From Diadophis punctatus similis (lineage: Eukaryota > Chordata > Lepidosauria > Squamata > Dipsadidae): a stretch of DNA of 64,000 nt. The stretch is from NCBI GenBank assembly GCA_023053685.1, contig JALIGW010000286.1:41931-105930 (forward strand), written 5' to 3'. The translations under genes were made by a program, and so were the position numbers. The notes under the pieces are model-generated. The model did not search any database. It saw only the letters and a program-made list of their open reading frames with translations, and was not told the DNA's origin. Positions 1 through 10,920 of the stretch are shown here, in pieces. The number at the start of each line of letters is the position of its first letter. Position 1 is the stretch's first letter.

Positions 1-2
1 TC

Positions 3-168
3 GGAATCGAAAATCAAGCGAGAATTTGGCTTTCCAGCCTGTGGGGAACAGGAATATGTGTTTCTTTTTCATTTCTGAGGTGTTTTTCAAAAGTGATGTT
101 TTTGGGCTGAATTTAGAAATTAGGCGAATGCTGTGTTAGACCTTGGGCTAGCTCTTCAGGAAAAGGTC
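3..168 (+). repeat. Chimeric monomer, B-like front / D-like back
   Basis: The front carries GGAATCG, GAATTTGG and CCTGTGG (B' states). The back carries GTTTTTCAAAAG, GAATTTAGAAATTAGG and CAGGAAAAGGTC (D states). Similar A/B-front and D-back chimeras lie at 3972, 8438, 39055 and 42033. This is what an exchange inside a monomer that skips one dimer would leave. Confidence 0.8.
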
Positions 169-829
169 GGAATCAAAAATCAAGCGAGAATTTGGCTTTC
201 CGGCCTGTGGGGAACAGGAATATGTGTTTCATTTTCACTTCTGAGGTGTTTGTCAAAAGTCATATTTTTGGCTGTATTGAGTCCTAAGGCGAATGCTGTG
301 TTAGACTTTGGGCTAGCTCTTCAGGGTAGGCTCGGAATCGAAAATCAAGCAAGAATTTGGCTTTCCAGCCCGTGGGGAACAGGAATATGTGTTTCTTTTT
401 CATTTCTGAGGTGTTTGTCAAAAGTGATGTTTTTGGGCTGAATTGAGAAATAAGGCGAATGCTGTGTTAGACCGTGAGCTAGCTCTTCAGGGTAGGCTCG
501 GAATCGAAAATCAAGCGAGAATTCGGCTTTCCAGCCCATGGGGAACAGGAATATGTGTTTCATTTTCATTTCTGAGGTGTTTGTCAAAAGTCATGTTTTT
601 TGGCTGTATTGAGTCCTAAGGCGAATGCAGTTAGACTTTGGGCTAGCTCTTCAGGGTAGGCTCAGAATCGAAAATCAAGCGAGAATTCGGCTTTCCAGCC
701 CATGGGGAACAGGAATATGTGTTTCTTTTTCATTTCTGAGGTGTTTTTCAAAAGTGATGTTTTTGGGCTGAATTTAGAAATTAGGCGAATGCTGTGTTAG
801 ACCTTGGGCTAGCTCTTCAGGAAAAGGTC

Positions 830-1822
830 GGAATCAAAAATCAAGCGAGAATTTGGCTTTCCGGCCTGTGGGGAACAGGAATATGTGTTTCATTTTCATT
901 TCTGAGGTGTTTGTCAAAAGTCATATTTTTGGCTGTATTGAGTCCTAAGGCGAATGCTGTGTTAGACTTTGGGCTAGCTCTTCAGGGTAGGCTCGGAATC
1001 GAAAATCAAGCGAGAATTTGGCTTTCCAGCCTGTGGGGAACAGGAATATGTGTTTCTTTTTCATTTCTGAGGTGTTTGTCAAAAGTGATGTTTTTGGGCT
1101 GAATTGAGAAATAAGGCGAATGCTGTGTTAGACCGTGAGCTAGCTCTTCAGGGTAGGCTCGGAATCGAAAATCAAGCGAGAATTCGGCTTTCCAGCCTGT
1201 GGGGAACAGGAATATGTGTTTCATTTTCATTTCTGAGGTGTTTGTCAAAAGTCATGTTTTTTGGCTGTATTGAGTCCTAAGGCGAATGCAGTGTTAGACT
1301 TTGGGCTAGCTCTTCAGGGTAGGCTCGGAATCGAAAATCAAGCAAGAATTTGGCTTTCCAGCCCGTGGGGAACAGGAATATGTGTTTCTTTTTCATTTCT
1401 GAGGTGTTTGTCAAAAGTGATGTTTTTTGCCGGAATTGAGAAATAAGGCGAATGCTGTGTTAGACCGTGAGCTAGCTCTTCAGGGTAGGCTCGGAATCGA
1501 AAATCAAGCGAGAATTCGGCTTTCCAGCCCATGGGGAACAGGAATATGTGTTTCATTTTCATTTCTGAGGTGTTTGTCAAAAGTCATGTTTTTTGGCTGT
1601 ATTGAGTCCTAAGGCGAATGCAGTTAGACTTTGGGCTAGCTCTTCAGGGTAGGCTCAGAATCGAAAATCAAGCGAGAATTCGGCTTTCCAGCCCGTGGGG
1701 AACAGGAATATGTGTTTCTTTTTCATTTCTGAGGTGATTTTCAAAAGTGATGTTTTTGGGCTGAATTTAGAAATTAGGCGAATGCTGTGTTAGACCTTGG
1801 GCTAGCTCTTCAGGAAACGGTC
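830..1822 (+). repeat. 6-mer HOR variant A-B'-Ct-B-C-D (993 bp)
   Basis: Monomers start at 830, 995, 1161, 1327, 1493 and 1657. B' has GCGAG and CCTGTGG. Ct is C-like with CCTGTGG and GCAGTGTTAGAC (166 bp). The B at 1327 has a private GCCGGAATTG change. The same A B' Ct B C order returns at 4799 and at 63331, and A B' Ct at 9265, so this is an inherited variant and not a one-off. Confidence 0.82.
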
Positions 1823-2650
1823 GGAATCAAAAATCAAGCGAGAATTTGGCTTTCCGGCCTGTGGGGAACAGGAATATGTGTTTCATTTTCATTTCTGAGG
1901 TGTTTGTCAAAAGTCATATTTTTGGCTGTATTGAGTCCTAAGGCGAATGCTGTGTTAGACTTTGGGCTAGCTCTTCAGGGTAGGCTCGGAATCGAAAATC
2001 AAGCGAGAATTCGGCTTTCCAGCCTGTGGGGAACAGGAATATGTGTTTCTTTTTCATTTCTGAGGTGTTTGTCAAAAGTGATGATTTGGGCTGAATTGAG
2101 AAATAAGGCGAATGCTGTGTTAGACCGTGAGCTAGCTCTTCAGGGTAGGCTCGGAATCGAAAATCAAGCGAGAATTCGGCTTTCCAGCCTGTGGGGAACA
2201 GGAATATGTGTTTCATTTTCATTTCTGAGGTGTTTGTCAAAAGTCATGTTTTTTGGCTGTATTGAGTCCTAAGGCGAATGCAGTGTTAGACTTTGGGCTA
2301 GCTCTTCAGGGTAGGCTCGGAATTGAATATCAAGCGAGAATTCGGCTTTCCAGCCCATGGGGAACAGGAATATGTGTTTCATTTTCATTTCTGAGGTGTT
2401 TGTCAAAAGTGATGTTTTTGGGCTGAATTGAGAAATAAGGCGAATGCTGTGTTAGTCCTTGAGCTAGCTCTTCAGGGTAGGCTCGGAATCGAAAATCAAG
2501 CGAGAATTCGGCTTTCCAGCCTGTGGGGAACAGGAATATGTGTTTCTTTTTCATTTCTGAGGTGTTTTTCAAAAGTGATGTTTTTGGGCTGAATTTAGAA
2601 ATTAGGCGAATGCTGTGTTAGACCTTGGGCTAGCTCTTCAGGAAAAGGTC

Positions 2651-2815
2651 GGAATCAAAAATCAAGCGAGAATTTGGCTTTCCGGCCTGTGGGGAACAGG
2701 AATATGTGTTTCATTTTCATTTCTGAGGTGTTTGTCAAAAGTCATATTTTTGGCTGTATTGAGTCCTAAGGCGAATGCTGTGTTAGACTTTGGGCTAGCT
2801 CTTCAGGGTAGGCTC
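2651..2815 (+). repeat. Monomer type A (165 bp)
   Basis: Diagnostic states are GGAATCAAAAATC at the start, GAATTTGG, TTTCCGGCCTGTGG, TTTCATTTTC and CATATTTTTGGCTG. The last is one T shorter than in C, which explains 165 rather than 166 bp. The segment CCTGT-GGGGA-ACAGG is a perfect 5-bp inverted repeat with a 5-base loop. A is the most uniform marker monomer for counting HOR units. Confidence 0.92.
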
Positions 2816-2981
2816 GGAATCGAAAATCAAGCAAGAATTTGGCTTTCCAGCCCGTGGGGAACAGGAATATGTGTTTCTTTTTCATTTCTGAGGTGTTTGT
2901 CAAAAGTGATGTTTTTGGGCTGAATTGAGAAATAAGGCGAATGCTGTGTTTGACCGTGAGCTAGCTCTTCAGGGTAGGCTC
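2816..2981 (+). repeat. Monomer type B (166 bp)
   Basis: Diagnostic states are CAAGCAAGAATTTGG, CCAGCCCGTGG, TTTCTTTTTC, GTTTGTC, GAATTGAGAAATAAGG and ACCGTGAGCTAGC. Most B copies contain the 10-bp palindrome GAGCTAGCTC. This copy has TTTGACC where others have TTAGACC. Confidence 0.92.
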
Positions 2982-3145
2982 GGAATCGAAAATCAAGCGA
3001 GAATTCGGCTTTCCAGCCCATGGGGAACAGGAATATGTGTTTCATTTTCATTTCTGAGGTGTTTGTCAAAAGTCATGTTTTTTGGCTGTATTGAGTCCTA
3101 AGGCGAATGCAGTTAGACTTTGGGCTAGCTCTTCAGGGTAGGCTC
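2982..3145 (+). repeat. Monomer type C (164 bp)
   Basis: Diagnostic states are GAATTCGG (an EcoRI site), GCCCATGGGG (an NcoI site), TTTCATTTTC, CATGTTTTTTGGCTG and GCAGTTAGAC. The last lacks the TG present in GCAGTGTTAGAC of Ct and accounts for the 164-bp length. NcoI sites therefore report mainly C monomers, roughly once per HOR unit. Confidence 0.92.
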
Positions 3146-3311
3146 AGAATCGAAAATCAAGCGAGAATTCGGCTTTCCAGCCCGTGGGGAACAGGAATAT
3201 GTGTTTCTTTTTCATTTCTGAGGTGTTTTTCAAAAGTGATGTTTTTGGGCTGAATTTAGAAATTAGGCGAATGCTGTGTTAGACCTTGGGCTAGCTCTTC
3301 AGGAAAAGGTC
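3146..3311 (+). repeat. Monomer type D (166 bp)
   Basis: Diagnostic states are AGAATCG at the start, GAATTCGG, GCCCGTGG, TTTCTTTTTC, GTTTTTCAAAAG, GAATTTAGAAATTAGG and CAGGAAAAGGTC at the end. The D end always hands over to GGAATCAAAAATC of a following A in regular units, so D-A junctions mark unit boundaries. Confidence 0.92.
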
Positions 3312-6300
3312 GGAATCAAAAATCAAGCGAGAATTTGGCTTTCCGGCCTGTGGGGAACAGGAATATGTGTTTCATTTTCATTTCTGAGGTGTTTGTCAAA
3401 AGTCATATTTTTGGCTGTATTGAGTCCTAAGGCGAATGCTGTGTTAGACTTTAGGCTAGCTCTTCAGGGTAGGCTCGGAATCGAAAATCAAGCAAGAATT
3501 TGGCTTTCCAGCCCGTGGGGAACAGGAATATGTGTTTCTTTTTCATTTCTGAGGTGTTTGTCAAAAGTGATGTTTTTGGGCTGAATTGAGAAATAAGGCG
3601 AATGCTGTGTTAGACCGTGAGCTAGCTCTTCAGGGTAGGCTCGGAATCGAAAATCAAGCGAGAATTCGGCTTTCCAGCCCATGGGGAACAGGAATATGTG
3701 TTTCATTTTCATTTCTGAGGTGTTTGTCAAAAGTCATGTTTTTTGGCTGTATTGAGTCCTAAGGCGAATGCAGTTAGACTTTGGGCTAGCTCTTCAGGGT
3801 AGGCTCAGAATCGAAAATCAAGCGAGAATTCGGCTTTCCAGCCCGTGGGGAACAGGAATATGTGTTTCATTTTCATTTCTGAGGTGTTTGTCAAAAGTCA
3901 TATTTTTGACTGTATTGAGTCCTAAGGCGAATGCTGTGTTAGACTTTGGGCTAGCTCTTCAGGGTAGGCTCGGAATCGAAAATCAAGCGAGAATTTGGCT
4001 TTCCGGCCTGTGGGGAACAGGAATATGTGTTTCTTTTTCATTTCTGAGGTGTTTTTCAAAAGTGATGTTTTTGGGCTGAATTTAGAAATTAGGCGAATGC
4101 TGTGTTAGACCTTGGGCTAGCTCTTCAGGAAAAGGTCGGAATCAAAAATCAAGCGAGAATTTGGCTTTCCGGCCTGTGGGGAACAGGAATATGTGTTTCA
4201 TTTTCATTTCTGAGGTGTTTGTCAAAAGTCATATTTTTGGCTGTATTGAGTCCTAAGGCGAATGCTGTGTTAGACTTTGGGCTAGCTCTTCAGGGTAGGC
4301 TCGGAATCGAAAATCAAGCAAGAATTTGGCTTTCCAGCCCGTGGGGAACAGGAATATGTGTTTCTTTTTCATTTCTGAGGTGTTTGTCAAAAGTGATGTT
4401 TTTGGGCTGAATTGAGAAATAAGGCGAATGCTGTGTTAGACCGTGAGCTAGCTCTTCAGGGTAGGCTCGGAATCGAAAATCAAGCGAGAATTCGGCTTTC
4501 CAGCCCATGGGGAACAGGAATATGTATTTCATTTTCATTTCTGAGGTGTTTGTCAAAAGTCATGTTTTTTGGCTGTATTGAGTCCTAAGGCGAATGCAGT
4601 TAGACTTTGGGCTAGCTCTTCAGGGTAGGCTCAGAATCGAAAATCAAGCGAGAATTCGGCTTTCCAGCCCGTGGGGAACAGGAATATGTGTTTCTTTTTC
4701 ATTTCTGAGGTGTTTTTCAAAAGTGAAGTTTTTGGGCTGAATTTAGAAATTAGGCGAATGCTGTGTTAGACCTTGGGCTAGCTCTTCAGGAAAAGGTCGG
4801 AATCAAAAATCAAGCGAGAATTTGGCTTTCCGGCCTGTGGGGAACAGGAATATGTGTTTCATTTTCATTTCTGAGGTGTTTGTCAAAAGTCATATTTTTG
4901 GCTGTATTGAGTCCTAAGGCGAATGCTGTGTTAGACTTTGGGCTAGCTCTTCAGGGTAGGCTCGGAATCGAAAATCAAGCGAGAATTTGGCTTTCCAGCC
5001 TGTGGGGAACAGGAATATGTGTTTCTTTTTCATTTCTGAGGTGTTTGTCAAAAGTGATGTTTTTGGGCTGAATTGAGAAATAAGGCGAATGCTGTGTTAG
5101 ACCGTGAGCTAGCTCTTCAGGGTAGGCTCGGAATCGAAAATCAAGCGAGAATTCGGCTTTCCAGCCTGTGGGGAACAGGAATATGTGTTTCATTTTCATT
5201 TCTGAGGTGTTTGTCAAAAGTCATGTTTTTTGGCTGTATTGAGTCCTAAGGCGAATGCAGTGTTAGACTTTGGGCTAGCTCTTCAGGGTAGGCTCGGAAT
5301 CGAAAATCAAGCAAGAATTTGGCTTTCCAGCCCGTGGGGAACAGGAATATGTGTTTCTTTTTCATTTCTGAGGTGTTTGTCAAAAGTGATGTTTTTTGGC
5401 TGAATTGAGAAATAAGGCGAATGCTGTGTTAGACCGTGAGCTAGCTCTTCAGGGTAGGCTCGGAATCGAAAATCAAGCGAGAATTCGGCTTTCCAGCCCA
5501 TGGGGAACAGGAATATGTGTTTCATTTTCATTTCTGAGGTGTTTGTCAAAAGTCATGTTTTTTGGCTGTATTGAGTCCTAAGGCGAATGCAGTTAGACTT
5601 TGGGCTAGCTCTTCAGGGTAGGCTCAGAATCGAAAATCAAGCGAGAATTCGGCTTTCCAGCCTGTGGGGAACAGGAATATGTGTTTCTTTTTCATTTCTG
5701 AGGTGTTTGTCAAAAGTGATGTTTTTGGGCTGAATTGAGAAATAAGGCGAATGCTGTGTTGGACCGTGAGCTAGCTCTTCAGGGTAGGCTCAGAATCGAA
5801 AATCAAGCGAGAATTCGGCTTTCCAGCCTGTGGGGAACAGGAATATGTGTTTCATTTTCATTTCTGAGGTGTTTGTCAAAAGTCATGTTTTTTGGCTGTA
5901 TTGAGTTCTAAGGCGAATGCAGTGTTAGACTTTGGGCTACCTCTTCAGGGTAGGCTCGGAATCGAAAATCAAGCGAGAATTCGGCTTTCCAGCCCATGGG
6001 GAACAGGAATATGTGTTTCATTTTCATTTCTGAGGTGTTTGTCAAAAGTCATGTTTTTTGGCTGTATTGAGTCCTAAGGCGAATGCAGTTAGACTTTGGG
6101 CTAGCTCTTCAGGGTAGGCTCAGAATCGAAAATCAAGCGAGAATTCGGCTTTCCAGCCCGTGGGGAACAGGAATATGTGTTTCTTTTTCATTTCTGAGGT
6201 GTTTTTCAAAAGTGATGTTTTTGGGCTGAATTTAGAAATTAGGCGAATGCTGTGTTAGACCTTGGGCTAGCTCTTCAGGAAAAGGTCGGAATCAAAAATC

Positions 6301-8437
6301 AAGCGAGAATTTGGCTTTCCGGCCTGTGGGGAACAGGAATATGTGTTTCATTTTCATTTCTGAGGTGTTTGTCAAAAGTCATATTTTTGGCTGTATTGAG
6401 TCCTAAGGCGAATGCTGTGTTAGACTTTGGGCTAGCTCTTCAGGGTAGGCTCGGAATCGAAAATCAAGCAAGAATTTGGCTTTCCAACCCGTGGGGAACA
6501 GGAATATGTGTTTCTTTTTCATTTCTGAGGTGTTTGTCAAAAGTGATGTTTTTGGGCTGAATTGAGAAATAAGGCGAATGCTGTGTTAGACCGTGAGCTA
6601 GCTCTTCAGGGTAGGCTCGGAATCGAAAATCAAGCGAGAATTCGGCTTTCCAGCCCATGGGGAACAGGAATATGTGTTTCATTTTCATTTCTGAGGTGTT
6701 TGTCAAAAGTCATGTTTTTTGGCTGTATTGAGTCCTAAGGCGAATGCAGTTAGACTTTGGGCTAGCTCTTCAGGGTAGGCTCAGAATCGAAAATCAAGCG
6801 AGAATTCGGCTTTCCAGCCCGTGGGGAACAGGAATATGTGTTTCTTTTTCATTTCTGAGGTGTTTTTCAAAAGTGATGTTTTTGGGCTGAATTTAGAAAT
6901 TAGGCGAATGCTGTGTTAGACCTTGGGCTAGCTCTTCAGGAAAAGGTCGGAATCAAAAATCAAGCGAGAATTTGGCTTTCCGGCCTGTGGGGAACAGGAA
7001 TATGTGTTTCATTTTCATTTCTGAGGTGTTTTTCAAAAGTCATATTTTTGGCTGTATTGAGTCCTAATGCGAATGCTGTGTTAGACTTTGGGCTAGCTCT
7101 TCAGGGTAGGCTCGGAATCGAAAATCAAGCGAGAATTTGGCTTTCCAGCCCGTGGGGAACAGGAATATGTGTTTCTTTTTCATTTCTGAGGTGTTTGTCA
7201 AAAGTGATGTTTTTGGGCTGAATTGAGAAATAAGGCGAATGCTGTGTTAGACCGTGAGCTAGCTCTTCAGGGTAGGCTCGGAATCGAAAATCAAGCGAGA
7301 ATTCGGCTTTCCAGCCTGTGGGGAACAGGAATATGTGTTTCATTTTCATTTCTGAGGTGTTTGTCAAAAGTCATGTTTTTTGGCTGTATTGAGTTCTAAG
7401 GCGAATGCAGTGTTAGACTTTGGGCTAGCTCTTCAGGGTAGGCTCGGAATCGAAAATCAAGCGAGAATTCGGCTTTCCAGCCCATGGGGAACTGGAATAT
7501 GTGTTTCATTTTCATTTCTGAGGTGTTTGTCAAAAGTCATGTTTTTTGGCTGTATTGAGTCCTAAGGCGAATGCAGTGTTAGACTTTGGGCTAGCTCTTC
7601 AGGGTAGGCTCAGAATCGAAAATCAAGCGAGAATTCAGCTTTCCAGCCCGTGGGGAACAGGAATATGTGTTTCTTTTTCATTTCTGAGGTGTTTGTCAAA
7701 AGTCATATTTTTGGCTGTATTGAGTCCTAAGGCGAATGCTGTGTTAGACTTTAGGCTAGCTCTTCAGGGTAGGCTCGGAATCGAAAATCAAGCAAGAATT
7801 TGGCTTTCCAGCCCGTGGGGAACAGGAATATGTGTTTCTTTTTCATTTCTGAGGTGTTTGTCAAAAGTGATGTTTTTGGGCTGAATTGAGAAATAAGGCG
7901 AATGCTGTGTTAGACCGTGAGCTAGCTCTTCAGGGTAGGCTCGGAATCGAAAATCAAGCGAGAATTCGGCTTTCCAGCCCATGGGGAACAGGAATATGTG
8001 TTTCATTTTCATTTCTGAGGTGTTTGTCAAAAGTCATGTTTTTTGGCTGTATTGAGTCCTAAGGCGAATGCAGTTAGACTTTGGGCTAGCTCTTCAGGGT
8101 AGGCTCAGAATCGAAAATCAAGCGAGAATTCGGCTTTCCAGCCCGTGGGGAACAGGAATATGTGTTTCTTTTTCATTTCTGAGGTGTTTTTCAAAAGTGA
8201 TGTTTTTGGGCTGAATTTAGAAATTAGGCGAATGCTGTGTTAGACCTTGGGCTAGCTCTTCAGGAAAAGGTCGGAATCAAAAATCAAGCGAGAATTTGGC
8301 TTTCCGGCCTGTGGGGAACAGGAATATGTGTTTCATTTTCATTTCTGAGGTGTTTGTCAAAAGTCATATTTTTGGCTGTATTGAGTCCTAAGGCGAATGC
8401 TGTGTTAGACTTTGGGCTAGCTCTTCAGGGTAGGCTC

Positions 8438-8603
8438 GGAATCGAAAATCAAGCGAGAATTTGGCTTTCCAGCCTGTGGGGAACAGGAATATGTGTTTCT
8501 TTTTCATTTCTGAGGTGTTTTTCAAAAGTGATGTTTTTGGGCTGAATTTAGAAATTAGGCGAATGCTGTGTTAGACCTTGGGCTAGCTCTTCAGGAAAAG
8601 GTC
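8438..8603 (+). repeat. Chimeric monomer at a 331-bp dimer step
   Basis: A-type monomers lie at 8273 and 8604, only 331 bp apart, with this single chimera between them instead of B-C-D. Its front is B' (GAATTTGG, CCTGTGG). Its back is D (GTTTTTC, GAATTTAG, CAGGAAAAGGTC). I infer loss of exactly one C+D-equivalent dimer by in-register unequal exchange. Confidence 0.8.
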
Positions 8604-10422
8604 GGAATCAAAAATCAAGCGAGAATTTGGCTTTCCGGCCTGTGGGGAACAGGAATATGTGTTTCATTTTCATTTCTGAGGTGTTTGTCAAAAGTCATAT
8701 TTTTGGCTGTATTGAGTCCTAAGGCGAATGCTGTGTTAGACTTTGGGCTAGCTCTTCAGGGTAGGCTCGGAATCGAAAATCAAGCAAGAATTTGGCTTTC
8801 CAGCCCGTGGGGAACAGGAATATGTGTTTCTTTTTCATTTCTGAGGTGTTTGTCAAAAGTGATGTTTTTGGGCTGAATTGAGAAATAAGGCGAATGCTGT
8901 GTTAGACCGTGAGCTAGCTCTTCAGGGTAGGCTCGGAATCGAAAATCAAGCGAGAATTCGGCTTTCCAGCCCATGGGGAACAGGAATATGTGTTTCATTT
9001 TCATTTCTGAGGTGTTTGTCAAAAGTCATGTTTTTTGGCTGTATTGAGTCCTAAGGCGAATGCAGTTAGACTTTGGGCTAGCTCTTCAGGGTAGGCTCAG
9101 AATCGAAAATCAAGCGAGAATTCGGCTTTCCAGCCCGTGGGGAACAGGAATATGTGTTTCTTTTTCATTTCTGAGGTGTTTTTCAAAAGTGATGTTTTTG
9201 GGCTGAATTTAGAAATTAGGCGAATGCTGTGTTAGACCTTGGGCTAGCTCTTCAGGAAAAGGTCGGAATCAAAAATCAAGCGAGAATTTGGCTTTCCGGC
9301 CTGTGGGGAACAGGAATATGTGTTTCATTTTCATTTCTGAGGTGTTTGTCAAAAGTCATATTTTTGGCTGTATTGAGTCCTAAGGCGAATGCTGTGTTAG
9401 ACTTTGGGCTAGCTCTTCAGGGTAGGCTCGGAATCGAAAATCAAGCGAGAATTTGGCTTTCCAGCCTGTGGGGAACAGGAATATGTGTTTCTTTTTCATT
9501 TCTGAGGTGTTTGTCAAAAGTGATGTTTTTGGGCTGAATTGAGAAATAAGGCGAATGCTGTGTTAGACCGTGAGCTAGCTCTTCAGGGTAGGCTCGGAAT
9601 CGAAAATCAAGCGAGAATTCGGCTTTCCAGCCTGTGGGGAACAGGAATATGTGTTTCATTTTCATTTCTGAGGTGTTTGTCAAAAGTCATGTTTTTTGGC
9701 TGTATTGAGTCCTAAGGCGAATGCAGTGTTAGACTTTGGGCTAGCTCTTCAGGGTAGGCTCGGAATCGAAAATCAAGCAAGAATTCGGCTTTCCAGCCCG
9801 TGGGGAACAGGAATATGTGTTTCTTTTTCATTTCTGAGGTGTTTTTCAAAAGTGATGTTTTTGGGCTGAATTTAGAAATTAGGCGAATGCTGTGTTAGAC
9901 CTTGGGCTAGCTCTTCAGGAAAAGTTCGGAATCAAAAATCAAGCGAGAATTTGGCTTTCCGGCCTGTGGGGAACAGGAATATGTGTTTCATTTTCATTTC
10001 TGAGGTGTTTGTCAAAAGTCATATTTTTGGCTGTATTGAGTCCTAAGGCGAATGCTGTGTTAGACTTTGGGCTAGCTCTCCAGGGTAGGCTCGGAATCGA
10101 AAATCAAGCAAGAATTTGGCTTTCCAGCCCGTGGGGAACAGGAATATGTGTTTCTTTTTCATTTCTGAGGTGTTTGTCAAAAGTGATGTTTTTGGGCTGA
10201 ATTGAGAAATAAGGCGATTGCTGTGTTAGACCGTGAGCTAGCTCTTCAGGGTAGGCTCGGAATCGAAAATCAAGCGAGAATTCGGCTTTCCAGCCCATGG
10301 GGAACAGGAATATGTGTTTCATTTTCATATCTGAGGTGTTTGTCAAAAGTCATGTTTTTTGGCTGTATTGAGTCCTAAGGCGAATGCAGTTAGACTTTGG
10401 GCTAGCTCTTCAGGGTAGGCTC

Positions 10423-10920
10423 AGAATCGAAAATCAAGCGAGAATTCGGCTTTCCAGCCTGTGGGGAACAGGAATATGTGTTTCTTTTTCATTTCTGAGG
10501 TGTTTTCCAAAATTGATGTTTTTGGGCTGAATTTAGAAATTAGGTGAATGCTGTGTTAGACCTTGGGCTAGCTCTTCAGGAAAAGGTCGGAATCAAAAAT
10601 CAAGCGAGAATTCGGCTTTCCAGCCCGTGGGGAACAGGAATATGTGTTTCTTTTTCATTTCTGAGGTGTTTTCCAAAAGTGATGTTTTTGGGCTGAATTT
10701 AGAAATTAGGCGAATGCTGTGTTAGACCTTGGGCTAGCTCTTCAGGAAAAGGTTGGAATCAAAAATCAAGCGAGAATTTGGCTTTCCGGCCTGTGGGGAA
10801 CAGGAATATGTGTTTCTTTTTCATTTCTGAGGTGTTTTCCAAAAGTGATGTTTTTGGGCTGAATTTTGAAATTAGGCGAATGCTGTGTTAGACCTTGGGC
10901 TAGCTCTTCAGGAAAAGGTC
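10423..10920 (+). repeat. Run of three D' monomers
   Basis: Three successive monomers (10423, 10589, 10755) carry GTTTTCCAAAA and the GAATTTAG or GAATTTTG box, so the usual dimer alternation is broken. The first has AAAATTGATG and TTAGGTGAATG as private changes. The third begins GGTTGGAATC and has GAATTTTGAAATTAGG. The same three-D' run recurs at 14231, 16216, 18034, 19525, 21016, 23003, 25152 and about 28463. Confidence 0.85.

Larger units (their letters stand above)
2651..3311 (+). repeat. Reference 4-mer HOR unit A-B-C-D (661 bp)
   Basis: This clean copy of the 4-mer consists of monomers at 2651, 2816, 2982 and 3146, with lengths 165+166+164+166. A and C share the TTTCATTTTC and CTGTATTGAGTCC state. 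B and D share TTTCTTTTTC and GGGCTGAATT followed by AGAAAT. The unit is therefore two diverged dimers. The 661-bp length is 1 modulo 3, so no reading frame is kept from unit to unit. Confidence 0.92.
1..10422 (+). repeat. Zone I: ABCD 4-mer HOR zone (661-bp period)
   Basis: A-type monomers start at 169, 830, 1823, 2651, 3312, 4138, 4799, 6288, 6949, 8273, 8604, 9265 and 9928. Spacings are mainly 661 bp (4 monomers), with 993 bp (A B' Ct B C D), 826-828 bp, 1324-1489 bp and one 331-bp step where a dimer is missing. Chimeric monomers mark exchange points at 3, 2318, 3807, 3972, 5626, 7612 and 8438. On a larger scale the run 'chimera, ABCD, A B' Ct' recurs starting at 3, 3972 and 8438. The left edge continues beyond the window. 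Confidence 0.9.

Noticed and set aside
476..485. GAGCTAGCTC palindrome as an operator or regulatory site
   Set aside because: It recurs in most B monomers and a near form is in nearly every other monomer. With no gene nearby it is better treated as a satellite sequence feature.
480..560. CENP-B box
   Set aside because: I compared the TTCGG...CCCGTGGG region and its reverse complement with the core pattern TTCG-N4-A-N2-CGGG. Neither strand fits: the required A and the spacing are wrong. The minus-strand TTCCTGTTCCCCACGGG is two bases too long.
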